DNA of 64,000 nucleotides, taken from positions 620,001 through 684,000 of the forward strand of contig NZ_CP136708.1 in the NCBI RefSeq assembly GCF_032925565.1, read 5' to 3'. Numbering within the stretch: position 1 is the stretch's first letter; every line of letters begins with the position of its first letter. The notes under the pieces were generated by a model that was given only the letters and a program-made list of their open reading frames with translations, was not told the DNA's origin and ran no database searches. Shown here piece after piece: positions 35,581 through 44,508 of this stretch. The position numbers and the translations under genes were made by a program. This DNA comes from Alteromonas sp. CI.11.F.A3 (GTDB lineage: Bacteria; Pseudomonadota; Gammaproteobacteria; Enterobacterales; Alteromonadaceae).

Positions 35581-37785
35581 ATGGTATTCATTCAGGTGGC
35601 TGTACCTGTGCCGCTTCGCCAACTATTTACCTATTCTCATACCGATACCTTACAACCTGGTGTGCGGGTAAAAGTGCCTTTCGGCCCACGTCAATTGGTA
35701 GGCATTGTAGTTGAATCCGGTGTAGACATAGATGATACCAGTAAAATAAAAGCCATCATTGAGGTAGTAGATAGCGAGCCGGTTATCGACGAGTCGCTAA
35801 GAAAAATGGCGCATTGGTTATGGCAGTATTACCACCATGCGCCCGGGGAAGTGATACATGCCATGCTTCCCGTGCCCCTTCGAAAAGGTGAGCCTGCCAC
35901 GCCATCACCCGCGCAATATATTCAAGTCACACCAGAAGGTGCTGATACCGATGTTAATAGTTTAAGCCGAGCACCCAAGCAGATGGCTTGTTTAGAAGCC
36001 GTTCAAACCACATCACTTATTGCTAGCGAAGCGCGCAAAACCTTTTCACCGGCAGTAGTGAAAGCGCTATTAGATAAAGCACTTATTGAGTTAGTGGAAA
36101 TTACACCTGAACTCACTGCGCAAGCTTGGTTAGATACCTTCGACATTGGCGAAAAGCCCGTACCTGATAAAGAACAAGGGGTAGCGATAGCGGCGTTAAA
36201 CCAGCAGCATGGTACTTTTGCAATCAGCTTGCTTGAGGGGGTTACAGGTAGCGGTAAAACCGAAGTGTATCTGCAATCTATAGAACCTTTGCTTAAAGCC
36301 GGCAAACAAGTGCTTATTTTAGTGCCTGAAATTGGTTTAACGCCGCAAACCGTTTCGCGGTTCGAAAAACGTTTTAATATTCCTGTTGGGGTATTGCACT
36401 CTCAATTGACAGACGCGGCGCGATTATCGGTATGGCAGCGGGCAAGGGCAGGCGAACTAGGTATTATTATTGGTACGCGTTCAGCTATTTTTACGCCGCT
36501 TAAAAACCCCGGCATGATCATCGTAGATGAAGAGCATGATGAATCATTCAAACAACAAGATGGGCTTAGGTATCACGCACGAGATTTAGCAGCCATGCGA
36601 GCTAAAGAGCATAGCATTCCTTTGTTACTTGGTAGTGCCACGCCAGCGCTGGAAACGCTCAATAATGCTTTAAACGGTCGCTTCGCGCATTTACAACTAA
36701 CCCGCCGCGCCGCAGGGGCGCAAAGCACTAAGCAGTATTTATTAGATGCCCGAGACCAGCCTATTCATTACGGTATTTCAGAAGGCTTGCTGACAATTAT
36801 GCGCCAGCATGTGAATGCTGGGAATCAGATTCTGGTTTTTGTAAATAGACGGGGTTATGCCCCAGCCCTTTTATGTCATCACTGCGGCACTACGGCAATG
36901 TGTAAACGTTGCGATAGACCTTATACTGTGCATAAAGGGCAAAACAGGCTGCAATGCCACCATTGCGGTGCTACCCGTTCAATGCCCAAAGAGTGTGAAG
37001 CTTGCCACAGTCATGAAATGGTAACAGCGGGGACGGGCACCGAGCAGGTAGAAGAGGGCTTAATGAAGCTCTTCCCCGATGCCAAGCACGTGCGAATAGA
37101 CAGTGATTCGGTTCGGGGAAAAGATAAGCTGCATCAAACCTTAGATGCGATCAACCGCCAAGAGCACCAAATATTGGTGGGCACGCAAATTCTGTCAAAG
37201 GGACACCATTTTCCTCACGTTACACTGGTGGTTGTTTTAGATTGTGATGGGGCGTTATTTAGTGCTGATTTTCGGGCGCCAGAAAAGCTAGCGCAGCTAG
37301 TAACACAGCTAGCAGGTAGAGCCGGGCGGGCAAGTAAACCCGGAGAAATGTGGTTGCAAACCCACAACCCTCACCATCCTTTATTACAAGATTTAGTGAA
37401 CAACGGTTATGCCCACTTTGCGCGCCATGCGTTAATGGAGCGAAAAGCGTCTGCCTTGCCTCCATATATTAGCCAATTTGTGATTAGAGCCGAGGCAACC
37501 GAGAGCTCATCGGCCTATGCTTTCCTGCAACAGGCTAGAGGTGTACTTTTAAACTCAAATACTGCAAACGCAAATTCTACGGGGTTAGTACCGCAAATGA
37601 CGGGGCCGTTTCCTTGCTTAATTGAAAAGCGCCAAGGGCGTTTTCGCTTTATGTTGGTGTGCAGTCATGAAAAACGTGCGCCGTTACATAACGCGTTGCG
37701 CTTAGCATTGCCTTATTTACAAGGGCTGCCACAGGCTGCAAAGGTACGTTGGTCGGTAGATATCGACCCCACCGATTTCAGTTAG
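35581..37785 (+). CDS. priA: Primosomal replication helicase PriA
   Basis: 3'-5' helicase that restarts stalled replication forks. Walker A GVTGSGKTE is near residue 220 and DEEHD near 316; the zinc-binding region (CHHCGTTAMCKRC and CHHCGATR...CEAC) splits the helicase lobes. I chose the ATG at 35581 (MVFIQVAVPVPLRQLFTY), because it matches the family N-terminus and gives 734 residues (E. coli 732); the first in-frame ATG (35500) would add 27 unlike residues. Confidence 0.96.
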   Translation: MVFIQVAVPVPLRQLFTYSHTDTLQPGVRVKVPFGPRQLVGIVVESGVDIDDTSKIKAIIEVVDSEPVIDESLRKMAHWLWQYYHHAPGEVIHAMLPVPLRKGEPATPSPAQYIQVTPEGADTDVNSLSRAPKQMACLEAVQTTSLIASEARKTFSPAVVKALLDKALIELVEITPELTAQAWLDTFDIGEKPVPDKEQGVAIAALNQQHGTFAISLLEGVTGSGKTEVYLQSIEPLLKAGKQVLILVPEIGLTPQTVSRFEKRFNIPVGVLHSQLTDAARLSVWQRARAGELGIIIGTRSAIFTPLKNPGMIIVDEEHDESFKQQDGLRYHARDLAAMRAKEHSIPLLLGSATPALETLNNALNGRFAHLQLTRRAAGAQSTKQYLLDARDQPIHYGISEGLLTIMRQHVNAGNQILVFVNRRGYAPALLCHHCGTTAMCKRCDRPYTVHKGQNRLQCHHCGATRSMPKECEACHSHEMVTAGTGTEQVEEGLMKLFPDAKHVRIDSDSVRGKDKLHQTLDAINRQEHQILVGTQILSKGHHFPHVTLVVVLDCDGALFSADFRAPEKLAQLVTQLAGRAGRASKPGEMWLQTHNPHHPLLQDLVNNGYAHFARHALMERKASALPPYISQFVIRAEATESSSAYAFLQQARGVLLNSNTANANSTGLVPQMTGPFPCLIEKRQGRFRFMLVCSHEKRAPLHNALRLALPYLQGLPQAAKVRWSVDIDPTDFS

Positions 37786-37914
37786 CACACTGATGGGGAA
37801 TACGGTAAAATCTTAACACTGATGTATACAAGTGTTTCAGGGTTGTGCACTATGTCCTCGTCTAATGGCACCACCCGTCTAAAATAACGATAAGTAGTAG
37901 GAAAACTGCCGAAT

Positions 37915-38484
37915 ATGGCTCAACGCGATTATGTATCTCGTGGTAAAGCACCACAAAAAAAGAAGCCGGATAATAAAAAACGCGGTAAATCACAGGTGAA
38001 GGGTACACCCACGGCCGCATTCCCTATTGTTCGTTTGGCCATCGTGGTGATATTACTTATCGGCTTTGCGGTTTTCTTATGGTCTATTAAAGACAACGCC
38101 AGCTCTGAGGTAGATACCGAAGTTGTACGCCCTGTTGCGCCTACCCAAGAAGCCTTGCCTGAATTACCGAAAGAAGAGTGGGAATATATTCGTACTCTGC
38201 CTGGGTATGAAGTAGAAGTAGACGTGGCTGAACAGGAAAAGTCGGACAAACGATACCTTATGCAGTGTGCGTCGTTCAGAACCCGTGCCCAAGCAGAAGA
38301 GATGAAAGCCAAAATCGCCTTCCAAGGTTTAGAAGCTCTTATTCGCCAGAGCTCTGGCAGTAACGGCGAGTGGTTCAGGGTTATTCTAGGACCATTTGAA
38401 TCGAAACGTGATGCCGAGAAAGCCAAGCACAGCCTTCGTAAAGTGAATATCGCGACCTGCCAAATTTGGTACTGGAACTTATAA
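37915..38484 (+). CDS. ftsN: Cell division protein FtsN, short form
   Basis: 189 residues: a cytoplasmic tail beginning MAQRDYV, the hallmark FtsN N-terminus, a single membrane span (about 40-58), a segment KEEWEYIRTLPG corresponding to the essential FtsN periplasmic helix region, and a C-terminal SPOR domain (about 115-187) that binds denuded septal peptidoglycan. Against about 319 residues in E. coli, the Gln-rich linker is almost absent. Position between priA and hslV is as in E. coli, apart from the missing cytR. Confidence 0.92.
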   Translation: MAQRDYVSRGKAPQKKKPDNKKRGKSQVKGTPTAAFPIVRLAIVVILLIGFAVFLWSIKDNASSEVDTEVVRPVAPTQEALPELPKEEWEYIRTLPGYEVEVDVAEQEKSDKRYLMQCASFRTRAQAEEMKAKIAFQGLEALIRQSSGSNGEWFRVILGPFESKRDAEKAKHSLRKVNIATCQIWYWNL

Positions 38485-38564
38485 ATCGTATAAGATCATT
38501 GAGGTAGAAAGCCAGCGACAAGTAAAGATAGCCTTTAAATCTTTAATGTCGTTTAGCTGATAAT

Positions 38565-38591
38565 ACTTCCACCATTATTTGTGGTGGAAGT
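38565..38591 (+). terminator. Hairpin after ftsN
   Basis: Perfect 10-bp stem ACTTCCACCA / TGGTGGAAGT with a 7-nt loop; no T-run follows. It may mark the ftsN mRNA end upstream of the heat-shock promoter. Confidence 0.4.
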
Positions 38592-38642
38592 TAACCTCCG
38601 GCAATTAACACGCTAATCGATATACCCTTTAATCTTTCCCCC

Positions 38643-38668
38643 CTTGAAAACGAAAACCCTTCCCCCAT
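38643..38668 (+). promoter_or_regulatory. Sigma-32 heat-shock promoter of hslVU
   Basis: CTTGAAA (38643-38649), 13-bp spacer, CCCCAT (38663-38668): an essentially perfect match to the E. coli sigma-32 consensus with optimal spacing, 70 bp before the hslV start. Expected target of the RpoH encoded at 26039. Confidence 0.9.
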
Positions 38669-38738
38669 TTCATAACAAAGTCTTTTTTCAGTTATCGCCC
38701 GAGTCTGCGATAACGCCCACCTTAAACGGGGATTAAAC

Positions 38739-39263
38739 GTGACAACGATTGTATCTGTAAGACGTGGAAATCAAGTTGTGATGGCTGGCGATGGTCAGGT
38801 GTCACTCGGTAATACCGTAATGAAAGGTAATGCACGTAAAGTGCGCCGCTTGTACCACGATAAAGTATTAGCTGGCTTTGCAGGCGGCACCGCCGATGCC
38901 TTCACTCTATTTGAACGCTTTGAAGCAAAACTCGAAGCCCACCAAGGTCATTTGACCAAGGCGGCAGTTGAACTTGCCAAAGATTGGCGAACCGATCGCA
39001 TGCTGCGCAAGCTAGAAGCCCTATTAGCCGTAGCCGATGAAACTGCGTCTTTCATCATTACCGGCAACGGCGATGTAGTTCAGCCGGAAAATGATTTGAT
39101 TGCTATTGGTTCAGGTGGCAACTATGCCCAAGCTTCTGCTATAGCCTTGCTTGAAAATACCGAACTTACCGCAAAAGAAATTGCGGAGAAAAGTTTGACC
39201 ATAGCCGGTGATATCTGCGTATTCACTAACCATAGTCAAACGGTAGACGTACTCGATTACTAA
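38739..39263 (+). CDS. hslV: ATP-dependent protease proteolytic subunit HslV
   Basis: Peptidase of the HslUV complex. The start is GTG. After removal of the initiator Met, Thr (from [10 protein letters not shown]) becomes the catalytic N-terminal residue. 174 residues; [22 protein letters not shown] is typical. It is preceded by a sigma-32 promoter and followed by hslU after 79 bp. Confidence 0.97.
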   Translation: MTTIVSVRRGNQVVMAGDGQVSLGNTVMKGNARKVRRLYHDKVLAGFAGGTADAFTLFERFEAKLEAHQGHLTKAAVELAKDWRTDRMLRKLEALLAVADETASFIITGNGDVVQPENDLIAIGSGGNYAQASAIALLENTELTAKEIAEKSLTIAGDICVFTNHSQTVDVLDY

Positions 39264-39342
39264 GTGGCTGTTTAATCAAAAATAAACAGCGACTTGTGCC
39301 TGCTATCGATGCAGTAGCACCAAAACAGAAAAGGGTTTATGC

Positions 39343-40671
39343 ATGTCTGAAATGACACCTAGAGAAATTGTTCATGAGCTAGACCGACACATTATTGGTC
39401 AGCAAGATGCTAAACGTGCGGTATCGATTGCACTTCGAAACCGCTGGCGCCGTATGCAGCTTGAGCCTGATTTGCGCCAAGAAGTAACGCCTAAAAATAT
39501 TCTTATGATTGGCCCAACAGGTGTGGGTAAAACTGAAATTGCGCGTCGCTTGGCAAAATTAGCCCATGCGCCTTTCATTAAAGTTGAAGCCACTAAGTTC
39601 ACTGAAGTGGGCTATGTAGGTAAGGAAGTAGAAACCATCATTCGCGACCTTGCAGACATTGCCGTGAAGATGACCAAAGAAACAGAAATGAAAAAGGTGA
39701 AATTCCGCGCTGAAGAAGCGGCGGAAGAGCGCATTCTTGACGTACTTATTCCACCTCCTGAAGATGCATGGGGTAAGAAAGAAGATGTTGAAGATAGAGG
39801 CACACGCCAAGCATTTCGTAAAAAGCTTCGTCAAGGCGACTTAGACGATAAAGAAATTGAAATTGACGTAGCACTTCCACAAGTCGGCGTAGAAATTATG
39901 GCGCCTCCTGGAATGGAAGAAATGACTAATCAGCTTCAAGGCATGTTTCAAAACTTGTCAGGTTCGCAAAAGAAAAAGAAGAAGCTAAAAATTAAAGATG
40001 CACTGAAAATGCTGGTGGAAGAAGAAGCCGCACGTTTGGTGAATCAAGAAGACTTAAAAGAAAAAGCGATTGAGTCGGTTGAGCAACACGGCATTGTGTT
40101 CGTGGATGAAATTGACAAAATCTGTAAGCGTGAAGGCAATACGTCAGGCGATGTATCGCGTGAAGGTGTGCAGCGTGACTTGCTACCCTTGGTAGAAGGT
40201 TCAACGGTATCGACTAAACACGGTATGGTAAAAACAGACCATATTTTGTTTATCGCCTCTGGTGCGTTCCAAATGAGCAAGCCGTCAGACCTTATTCCTG
40301 AGCTTCAAGGCCGTTTGCCAATTCGCGTTGAGTTGTCAGCATTAGAAGTGGGTGATTTCAAGCGTATTCTTACCGAGCCTAACGCATCGCTTACCGCACA
40401 GTACAAAGCGCTAATGCTTACTGAGGGTGTGAACATCGATTTCGTGGAATCGGGCATTCAGCGTATTGCTGAAGCGGCATGGCGTGTGAACGAACGTACT
40501 GAGAACATTGGTGCACGCCGTTTACACACTGTGCTTGAGCGTTTAATGGAAGATATTTCATTTGATGCGTCTGAAAAAAGCGGTGAGTCTTTTGTGATTG
40601 ACGAAGACTACGTAAACAGCCACTTAGAGTCGCTAGTAGAAAACGAAGATCTGTCTCGCTTCATTCTATAA
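39343..40671 (+). CDS. hslU: ATP-dependent protease ATPase subunit HslU
   Basis: AAA+ unfoldase that feeds substrates to HslV. 442 residues, Walker [10 protein letters not shown] at about 57, Walker B in [11 protein letters not shown], a GYVG pore loop and the C-terminal tail ending FIL that activates HslV. Co-transcribed with hslV. Confidence 0.97.
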   Translation: MSEMTPREIVHELDRHIIGQQDAKRAVSIALRNRWRRMQLEPDLRQEVTPKNILMIGPTGVGKTEIARRLAKLAHAPFIKVEATKFTEVGYVGKEVETIIRDLADIAVKMTKETEMKKVKFRAEEAAEERILDVLIPPPEDAWGKKEDVEDRGTRQAFRKKLRQGDLDDKEIEIDVALPQVGVEIMAPPGMEEMTNQLQGMFQNLSGSQKKKKKLKIKDALKMLVEEEAARLVNQEDLKEKAIESVEQHGIVFVDEIDKICKREGNTSGDVSREGVQRDLLPLVEGSTVSTKHGMVKTDHILFIASGAFQMSKPSDLIPELQGRLPIRVELSALEVGDFKRILTEPNASLTAQYKALMLTEGVNIDFVESGIQRIAEAAWRVNERTENIGARRLHTVLERLMEDISFDASEKSGESFVIDEDYVNSHLESLVENEDLSRFIL

Positions 40672-40696
40672 AGCCCTAAGGCTAGTAACACACAAA

Positions 40697-40728
40697 AGAG
40701 CGCATTTATTTAAATGCGCTCTTTTTTT
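40697..40728 (+). terminator. Terminator after hslU
   Basis: AGAGCGCATTTA / TAAATGCGCTCT stem with a TT loop, followed by a seven-T run. The upstream AAA on the other strand may also allow it to end the convergent peptide-modification operon, whose last stop codon lies at 40727-40729. Confidence 0.9.
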
Positions 40729-41644
40729 ATGTGGTTAATAATTTCACTAAACGCCCAGTAATATCAACGCCAGTCTCGTTTTCAACAAACAAGAAGAAAG
40801 GGCAAGGGTTGGCTTCCAAGAAGTAATACTCACCCTTGGTATTTTTACGCCAATCGATAGCGCACCAATGCATTCCTAAGCCGGAACATATCTTTCGTGA
40901 TAAATCCTGCATTGGTTTCGGAAGGGGCGTCAGCAAAGGGCGTGCGTTAGCATCGTCTCTGAAATCGAGGTCGTGAGAGTCTATTTGTACACTGACGACT
41001 TCATCACCCAGTACGTAACTGCGAATGTTTGTCCCTTCAATATATGCCTGAAACGTAACAGGGCGCTCTTTTAACAAAGCCTGTACTAAACCGCGAGTAT
41101 CATAGCCCTGTTGTACGAATTTTGCTGTTTCGCCGCCTTTCACGGGCTTATAAACCACCTCGTCTATATTCGCACAAAACTGTAAAGCAACATTACTAGC
41201 GTTGCCTATATAGGTATATGGCACCTTAGCCCCTAGCTTTTTTGCCATTCGCAGCTGAATCGGTTTGCAGTGATGAGCGCGAATAGCGTCAATACCATTA
41301 ACCCACTTAGTTTCACTGAATAAAAACCAACATAACAAGGTGCTGGCATATTCCTGATCTAACCACTGCGAAGACGCATTGTCAGAAGCGTTCACCGAGG
41401 GAGGAATATACTGGTGCCAATAGGCAGATGTGATGTCTGATAGCGGAATTCGAAACAGCCCGTTGCGCGTAGGCTGGTCAAAATGCAAAAGACCATCATT
41501 AAAATCCGGGTCGTAACTGAGCTGCCAGTGTTTACCAAAGTAGTTGGTATTGATAATACAGGGCTCATTTTTATCGGCTATTAAGGCCTCAGCCACATGA
41601 AGAATTTGTGGGTCATTCTCGCTCCCTATTAATGCAATCTGCAT
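40727..41644 (-). CDS. ATP-grasp ligase of a candidate RiPP (graspetide-like) cluster
   Basis: 305 residues with an ATP-grasp fold: VVYKPVKGGETAKFV holds the nucleotide-binding Lys loop, VTFQAYIEGTNIRSYVLG the central strand, and WCAIDWRKN...YYFLEANPCPFF the metal-binding Asp/Glu/Asn triplet. Similar MvdD/MdnB-type ligases form side-chain ester or amide rings in graspetides. It is last in a five-gene operon, directly after a 74-residue peptide with a GG leader, so that peptide is its probable substrate. The kind of bond made cannot be deduced. A glutathione synthetase- or RimK-like activity is the main alternative. Confidence 0.75.
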   Translation of the reverse strand: MQIALIGSENDPQILHVAEALIADKNEPCIINTNYFGKHWQLSYDPDFNDGLLHFDQPTRNGLFRIPLSDITSAYWHQYIPPSVNASDNASSQWLDQEYASTLLCWFLFSETKWVNGIDAIRAHHCKPIQLRMAKKLGAKVPYTYIGNASNVALQFCANIDEVVYKPVKGGETAKFVQQGYDTRGLVQALLKERPVTFQAYIEGTNIRSYVLGDEVVSVQIDSHDLDFRDDANARPLLTPLPKPMQDLSRKICSGLGMHWCAIDWRKNTKGEYYFLEANPCPFFLFVENETGVDITGRLVKLLTT

Positions 41645-41667
41645 TGAAATATCCTTTTAAATGGTAA

Positions 41668-41690
41668 AAGGAGGACTGCTTAACCTCCTT
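41668..41690 (-). terminator. Hairpin between precursor peptide and ATP-grasp genes
   Basis: AAGGAGG / CCTCCTT, a 7-bp stem with a 9-nt loop and a short TTTT on the minus strand. It lies in the 52-bp gap after the precursor gene. Partial termination or mRNA-end protection here could keep precursor transcripts in excess of the ligase, as often seen in peptide clusters. The stem also contains AGGAGG, so it could mask a ribosome site. Confidence 0.5.
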
Positions 41691-41696
41691 AATCTG

Positions 41697-41921
41697 CTAT
41701 GACAATAAATCGGGCAATTGTCCGCCGTCCTCACCAATCGCGAGGGTGATATAGACAGGTGGTTTAATAAGGCGAATTGGCGTTTTATCTTCAACTGTTG
41801 ATACGCCAGACTTGCCGCCAGTCACTTGCAGTAACTCTTGGGTTTCAAGATGAAGGGCGGTAGCGGTTTGTACCTCTGTTTGTGTATTTTTGTGTGTATG
41901 GTTTTGCGTGTTATGTTGCAT
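41697..41921 (-). CDS. Candidate RiPP precursor peptide with double-glycine leader
   Basis: 74 residues. Leader 1-36 is Thr/Gln/His/Asn-rich and ends LETQELLQVTGG, a canonical ELxxVxGG site for C39 peptidases. The predicted 38-residue core starts KSGVSTVEDK, continues with RLIKPPVYITLAIGEDGG and ends LPDLLS. It has Ser, Thr and Lys donors and Glu/Asp acceptors, as needed for ring formation by an ATP-grasp ligase, but not the marinostatin/microviridin core motif. It has no Cys, so lanthionine or disulfide classes are excluded. An ideal AAGGAG lies six bases before the ATG. Neighbours: LuxR-type gene upstream, ligase downstream. Confidence 0.75.
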   Translation of the reverse strand: MQHNTQNHTHKNTQTEVQTATALHLETQELLQVTGGKSGVSTVEDKTPIRLIKPPVYITLAIGEDGGQLPDLLS

Positions 41922-41969
41922 TTTTCGCTCCTTATAAAAGCGTTTTAGTGTGATTTAAAAGGCTAGCGG

Positions 41970-42281
41970 TTAAGCCAACCTTAAGGGGTGGTAAATCGAT
42001 CGGAAGCAACTTGCAATAAGCGCGGTGCGGCTGCTTATTTTTAATTTTTTGTAGATGTTGGCGCAGTGGAACTTAACCGTTCGCTCGCTAATAAATAGCT
42101 CTGTTGCTATCGCTTTATTCGACAGCCCTTCCATGATCTTTCGCGCTACCTGAAGCTCGCGTTTAGACAAGGTGTCGATGGGAAGGGCAGTACTATTTAA
42201 GTTCTCTACATGCTCAACGATTTGTTGACGCTCAATATCGGTGAGTAAGGGTGTAGATTCTCTAACTTCGGGCGTTATCAT
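41970..42281 (-). CDS. LuxR-type HTH protein
   Basis: 103 residues carrying only a GerE/LuxR DNA-binding domain at the C-terminal half (LSKRELQVARKIMEGLSNKAIATELFISERTVKFHCANIYKKL), with no receiver or autoinducer domain. It overlaps the exporter gene by one base (TAATG), with AGGAG before its start, so it is an integral part of the operon. Probably a pathway-specific regulator; signal unknown. Confidence 0.85.
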   Translation of the reverse strand: MITPEVRESTPLLTDIERQQIVEHVENLNSTALPIDTLSKRELQVARKIMEGLSNKAIATELFISERTVKFHCANIYKKLKISSRTALIASCFRSIYHPLRLA

Positions 42282-44506
42282 TATGAATCTCCTAGTGGGG
42301 TATTATCATTTTCTTCTACTATTTCAGAAGCTGGGTATCGCTGCAGAGTACCGTCTACTAACTGATAGACAGTATCCGCAAGGGCAATTGTTTGAGGCCG
42401 ATGGGCAACCATAATGCGGGTAATATTCAGTGCCTTTAGATGAGTATTGATGATGTGCTCATTTTGAATGTCTAAATGGCTACTGGCCTCATCAAGAAAA
42501 AGAATATCGGGAGAGCGGTAGAGTGCTCTAGCTAATAAAAGCCGTTGCTTCTGACCACCACTTAAACTGCTTCCCATATCACCGACTAACGAGTGGTATT
42601 GCATCGGCATGGCAAAAATTTCGTCATGGATACAGGCTAACTGAGCGGCCCGTACGATCTTTTCTTGATTAGGTATTTCATCAAAACAACTAATATTTTC
42701 AGCCATAGAGCCGGATAAGCACATGTCTTCTTGCAGCACAGAAGCAATGGTTGGCGCCTGATTTGATGATGAAATCATATTGTGGCTAACCGTTCCTTCA
42801 GAGGGAGCATACAGCCCCATCAGGCATTTAAGTAAGGTGCTTTTTCCACTTCCGCTTGCTCCAACGATGGCAATGATTTCTCCTGCTTTAACCGATAAAT
42901 TAAGGTTTTCAAAAATACGGTTACACCCCTCCCCATAGCGATAACTAAGATTGTGGGCTTTTAGATGAATAGCAGGAGTACTAGAGGCAATAGCATGAGA
43001 AGAGGCCGCTGCAGGTACTGAGGTTGCGTTTGAATTTGCATGTGAATAAGTGCTAGGTTGCTGTGACAACAAGGTGGTTTCAGCAGGCTCTGTTAGTACA
43101 ATATCGCTCAAGCGAGAAAAGTGTACGGCCAGCATTCGCAATTCGATAAATTTGGACATTAGCCCATCTACCGCAGTAGTAAATTTGGTTTTGTAAGCAA
43201 TGAAGGCAAGCATCATTCCTACGGTCAGCATATTGTCCATCACCAAAGAGGCCGCTATAAAGATCACAACGATGTTCTCAAGACCAAATAACACTTGGTT
43301 TACCGCGTCGCTGCCAATATTGAGTTTTCCTAAACTAATATCTTTATTCAAAGTGGCGACTAACTTGTTTTGCCACTGGCTATGGCGCTGGGATTCTTGG
43401 CGGTATACACGAATAGGCAGCATACCCCGAACGCTTTCCATAAAGTGGCTTTGCTCGGTGGCGCCTAACGCAATTTTTTCTGTTGTGAGCCGCTTAGTGA
43501 TAGGTATTAATGCAATGCGGAAAAGTAGGTATATCGCCACTACTAGCACCACACATAGCGTGAGCTTTACAGAGTAAAGTGCCATCACGACGAGAGTGAT
43601 AATAGCCATGACACCGTCAAGCAAGGCTGTGACAAGGCCAGTGGTGAGAAACTCACGAATATGCGCAAGGGAGCCAAAGCGAGACACTACATCGCCCACG
43701 TGTCTTTTCGCAAAAAAATCCAGCGGGAGGGAAAGCAAATGTTGAAAAACCGAGGCAGACATTTGCAGCTGAAGCCGGCTTGATACAGCAAGGATCAAAA
43801 AGCGTCGCAACACTCTGGTGAAGATACTTATCAGTAGTAAAAAAGTAAACCCAATGGCAAGTGCGGTTAGCAGCGCTTGGTTACCTTGCAACAACACATC
43901 ATCAACCACGGTTTGTACGTAATAGGGAGATGCCAATGCAAAAAGTTGCAGCAAGGCAGACAGCGCCAGTAAGGTCGCTAAGTTACGTTTGAACCCTATC
44001 GTGCGGGTAAAAAAGCTTCTTAGTTTGAGTAACGGCTTTACCGGTGGCGGCGAAAAATTGTCTTTAGGCGTAATTTCTAACGCTATTCCTGTTAGGTGTT
44101 TACTTGCCTCGTCGAAGGTGAATGTGCGCTTGCCAATACTGGGGTCGTGTATGGTAAATCGCTCACGCCCTACGTGAGTCAAAACAACGAAATGACGCAT
44201 GTCCCAATGGAGTATTGCTGGCAGGGTGAGTTGAGATAAATCCTGTGGCTCAATTTTTAGTGCACGACATTGAAATGCCATTTGCTGCGCGATATCCATA
44301 ATATCTTTAAGTGTAATACCACGAAGTGAAACACTAATGTGCTGACGAAGGTGGGTCATATCCCGTTTGTCACCATAATATTGTGCCACCATGCTGACAC
44401 AGGCTAATCCACATTCAGCGGCTTCAGTTTGAAGCACAACCGGTACTTTATTTTTAGGTGATAAAGCGCTGAGTACAGGTGAAGCAAAACCGTGAGTCAT
44501 ATTCAT
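42281..44506 (-). CDS. Peptidase C39-containing ABC transporter (leader-processing exporter)
   Basis: 741 residues in three parts: an N-terminal C39 peptidase (about 20-150) with catalytic Cys32 in QTEAAECG, His in MRHFVVL and Asp in HDPSIG; six membrane spans (about 165-460); and an ATPase with GASGSGKST, LSGGQKQRLLLARAL and FLDEASSHLD. Such transporters remove GG-type leaders while exporting bacteriocins and other peptides, matching the precursor downstream. A Ser/Ala-rich linker precedes the ATPase. The HlyD-like adaptor ends 2 bp before its start codon. Confidence 0.93.
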   Translation of the reverse strand: MNMTHGFASPVLSALSPKNKVPVVLQTEAAECGLACVSMVAQYYGDKRDMTHLRQHISVSLRGITLKDIMDIAQQMAFQCRALKIEPQDLSQLTLPAILHWDMRHFVVLTHVGRERFTIHDPSIGKRTFTFDEASKHLTGIALEITPKDNFSPPPVKPLLKLRSFFTRTIGFKRNLATLLALSALLQLFALASPYYVQTVVDDVLLQGNQALLTALAIGFTFLLLISIFTRVLRRFLILAVSSRLQLQMSASVFQHLLSLPLDFFAKRHVGDVVSRFGSLAHIREFLTTGLVTALLDGVMAIITLVVMALYSVKLTLCVVLVVAIYLLFRIALIPITKRLTTEKIALGATEQSHFMESVRGMLPIRVYRQESQRHSQWQNKLVATLNKDISLGKLNIGSDAVNQVLFGLENIVVIFIAASLVMDNMLTVGMMLAFIAYKTKFTTAVDGLMSKFIELRMLAVHFSRLSDIVLTEPAETTLLSQQPSTYSHANSNATSVPAAASSHAIASSTPAIHLKAHNLSYRYGEGCNRIFENLNLSVKAGEIIAIVGASGSGKSTLLKCLMGLYAPSEGTVSHNMISSSNQAPTIASVLQEDMCLSGSMAENISCFDEIPNQEKIVRAAQLACIHDEIFAMPMQYHSLVGDMGSSLSGGQKQRLLLARALYRSPDILFLDEASSHLDIQNEHIINTHLKALNITRIMVAHRPQTIALADTVYQLVDGTLQRYPASEIVEENDNTPLGDS

Positions 44507-44508
44507 AA

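Noticed and set aside
36003..36305. 100-codon minus-strand frame inside priA
   Set aside because: Antisense to conserved helicase coding sequence; no independent signal.
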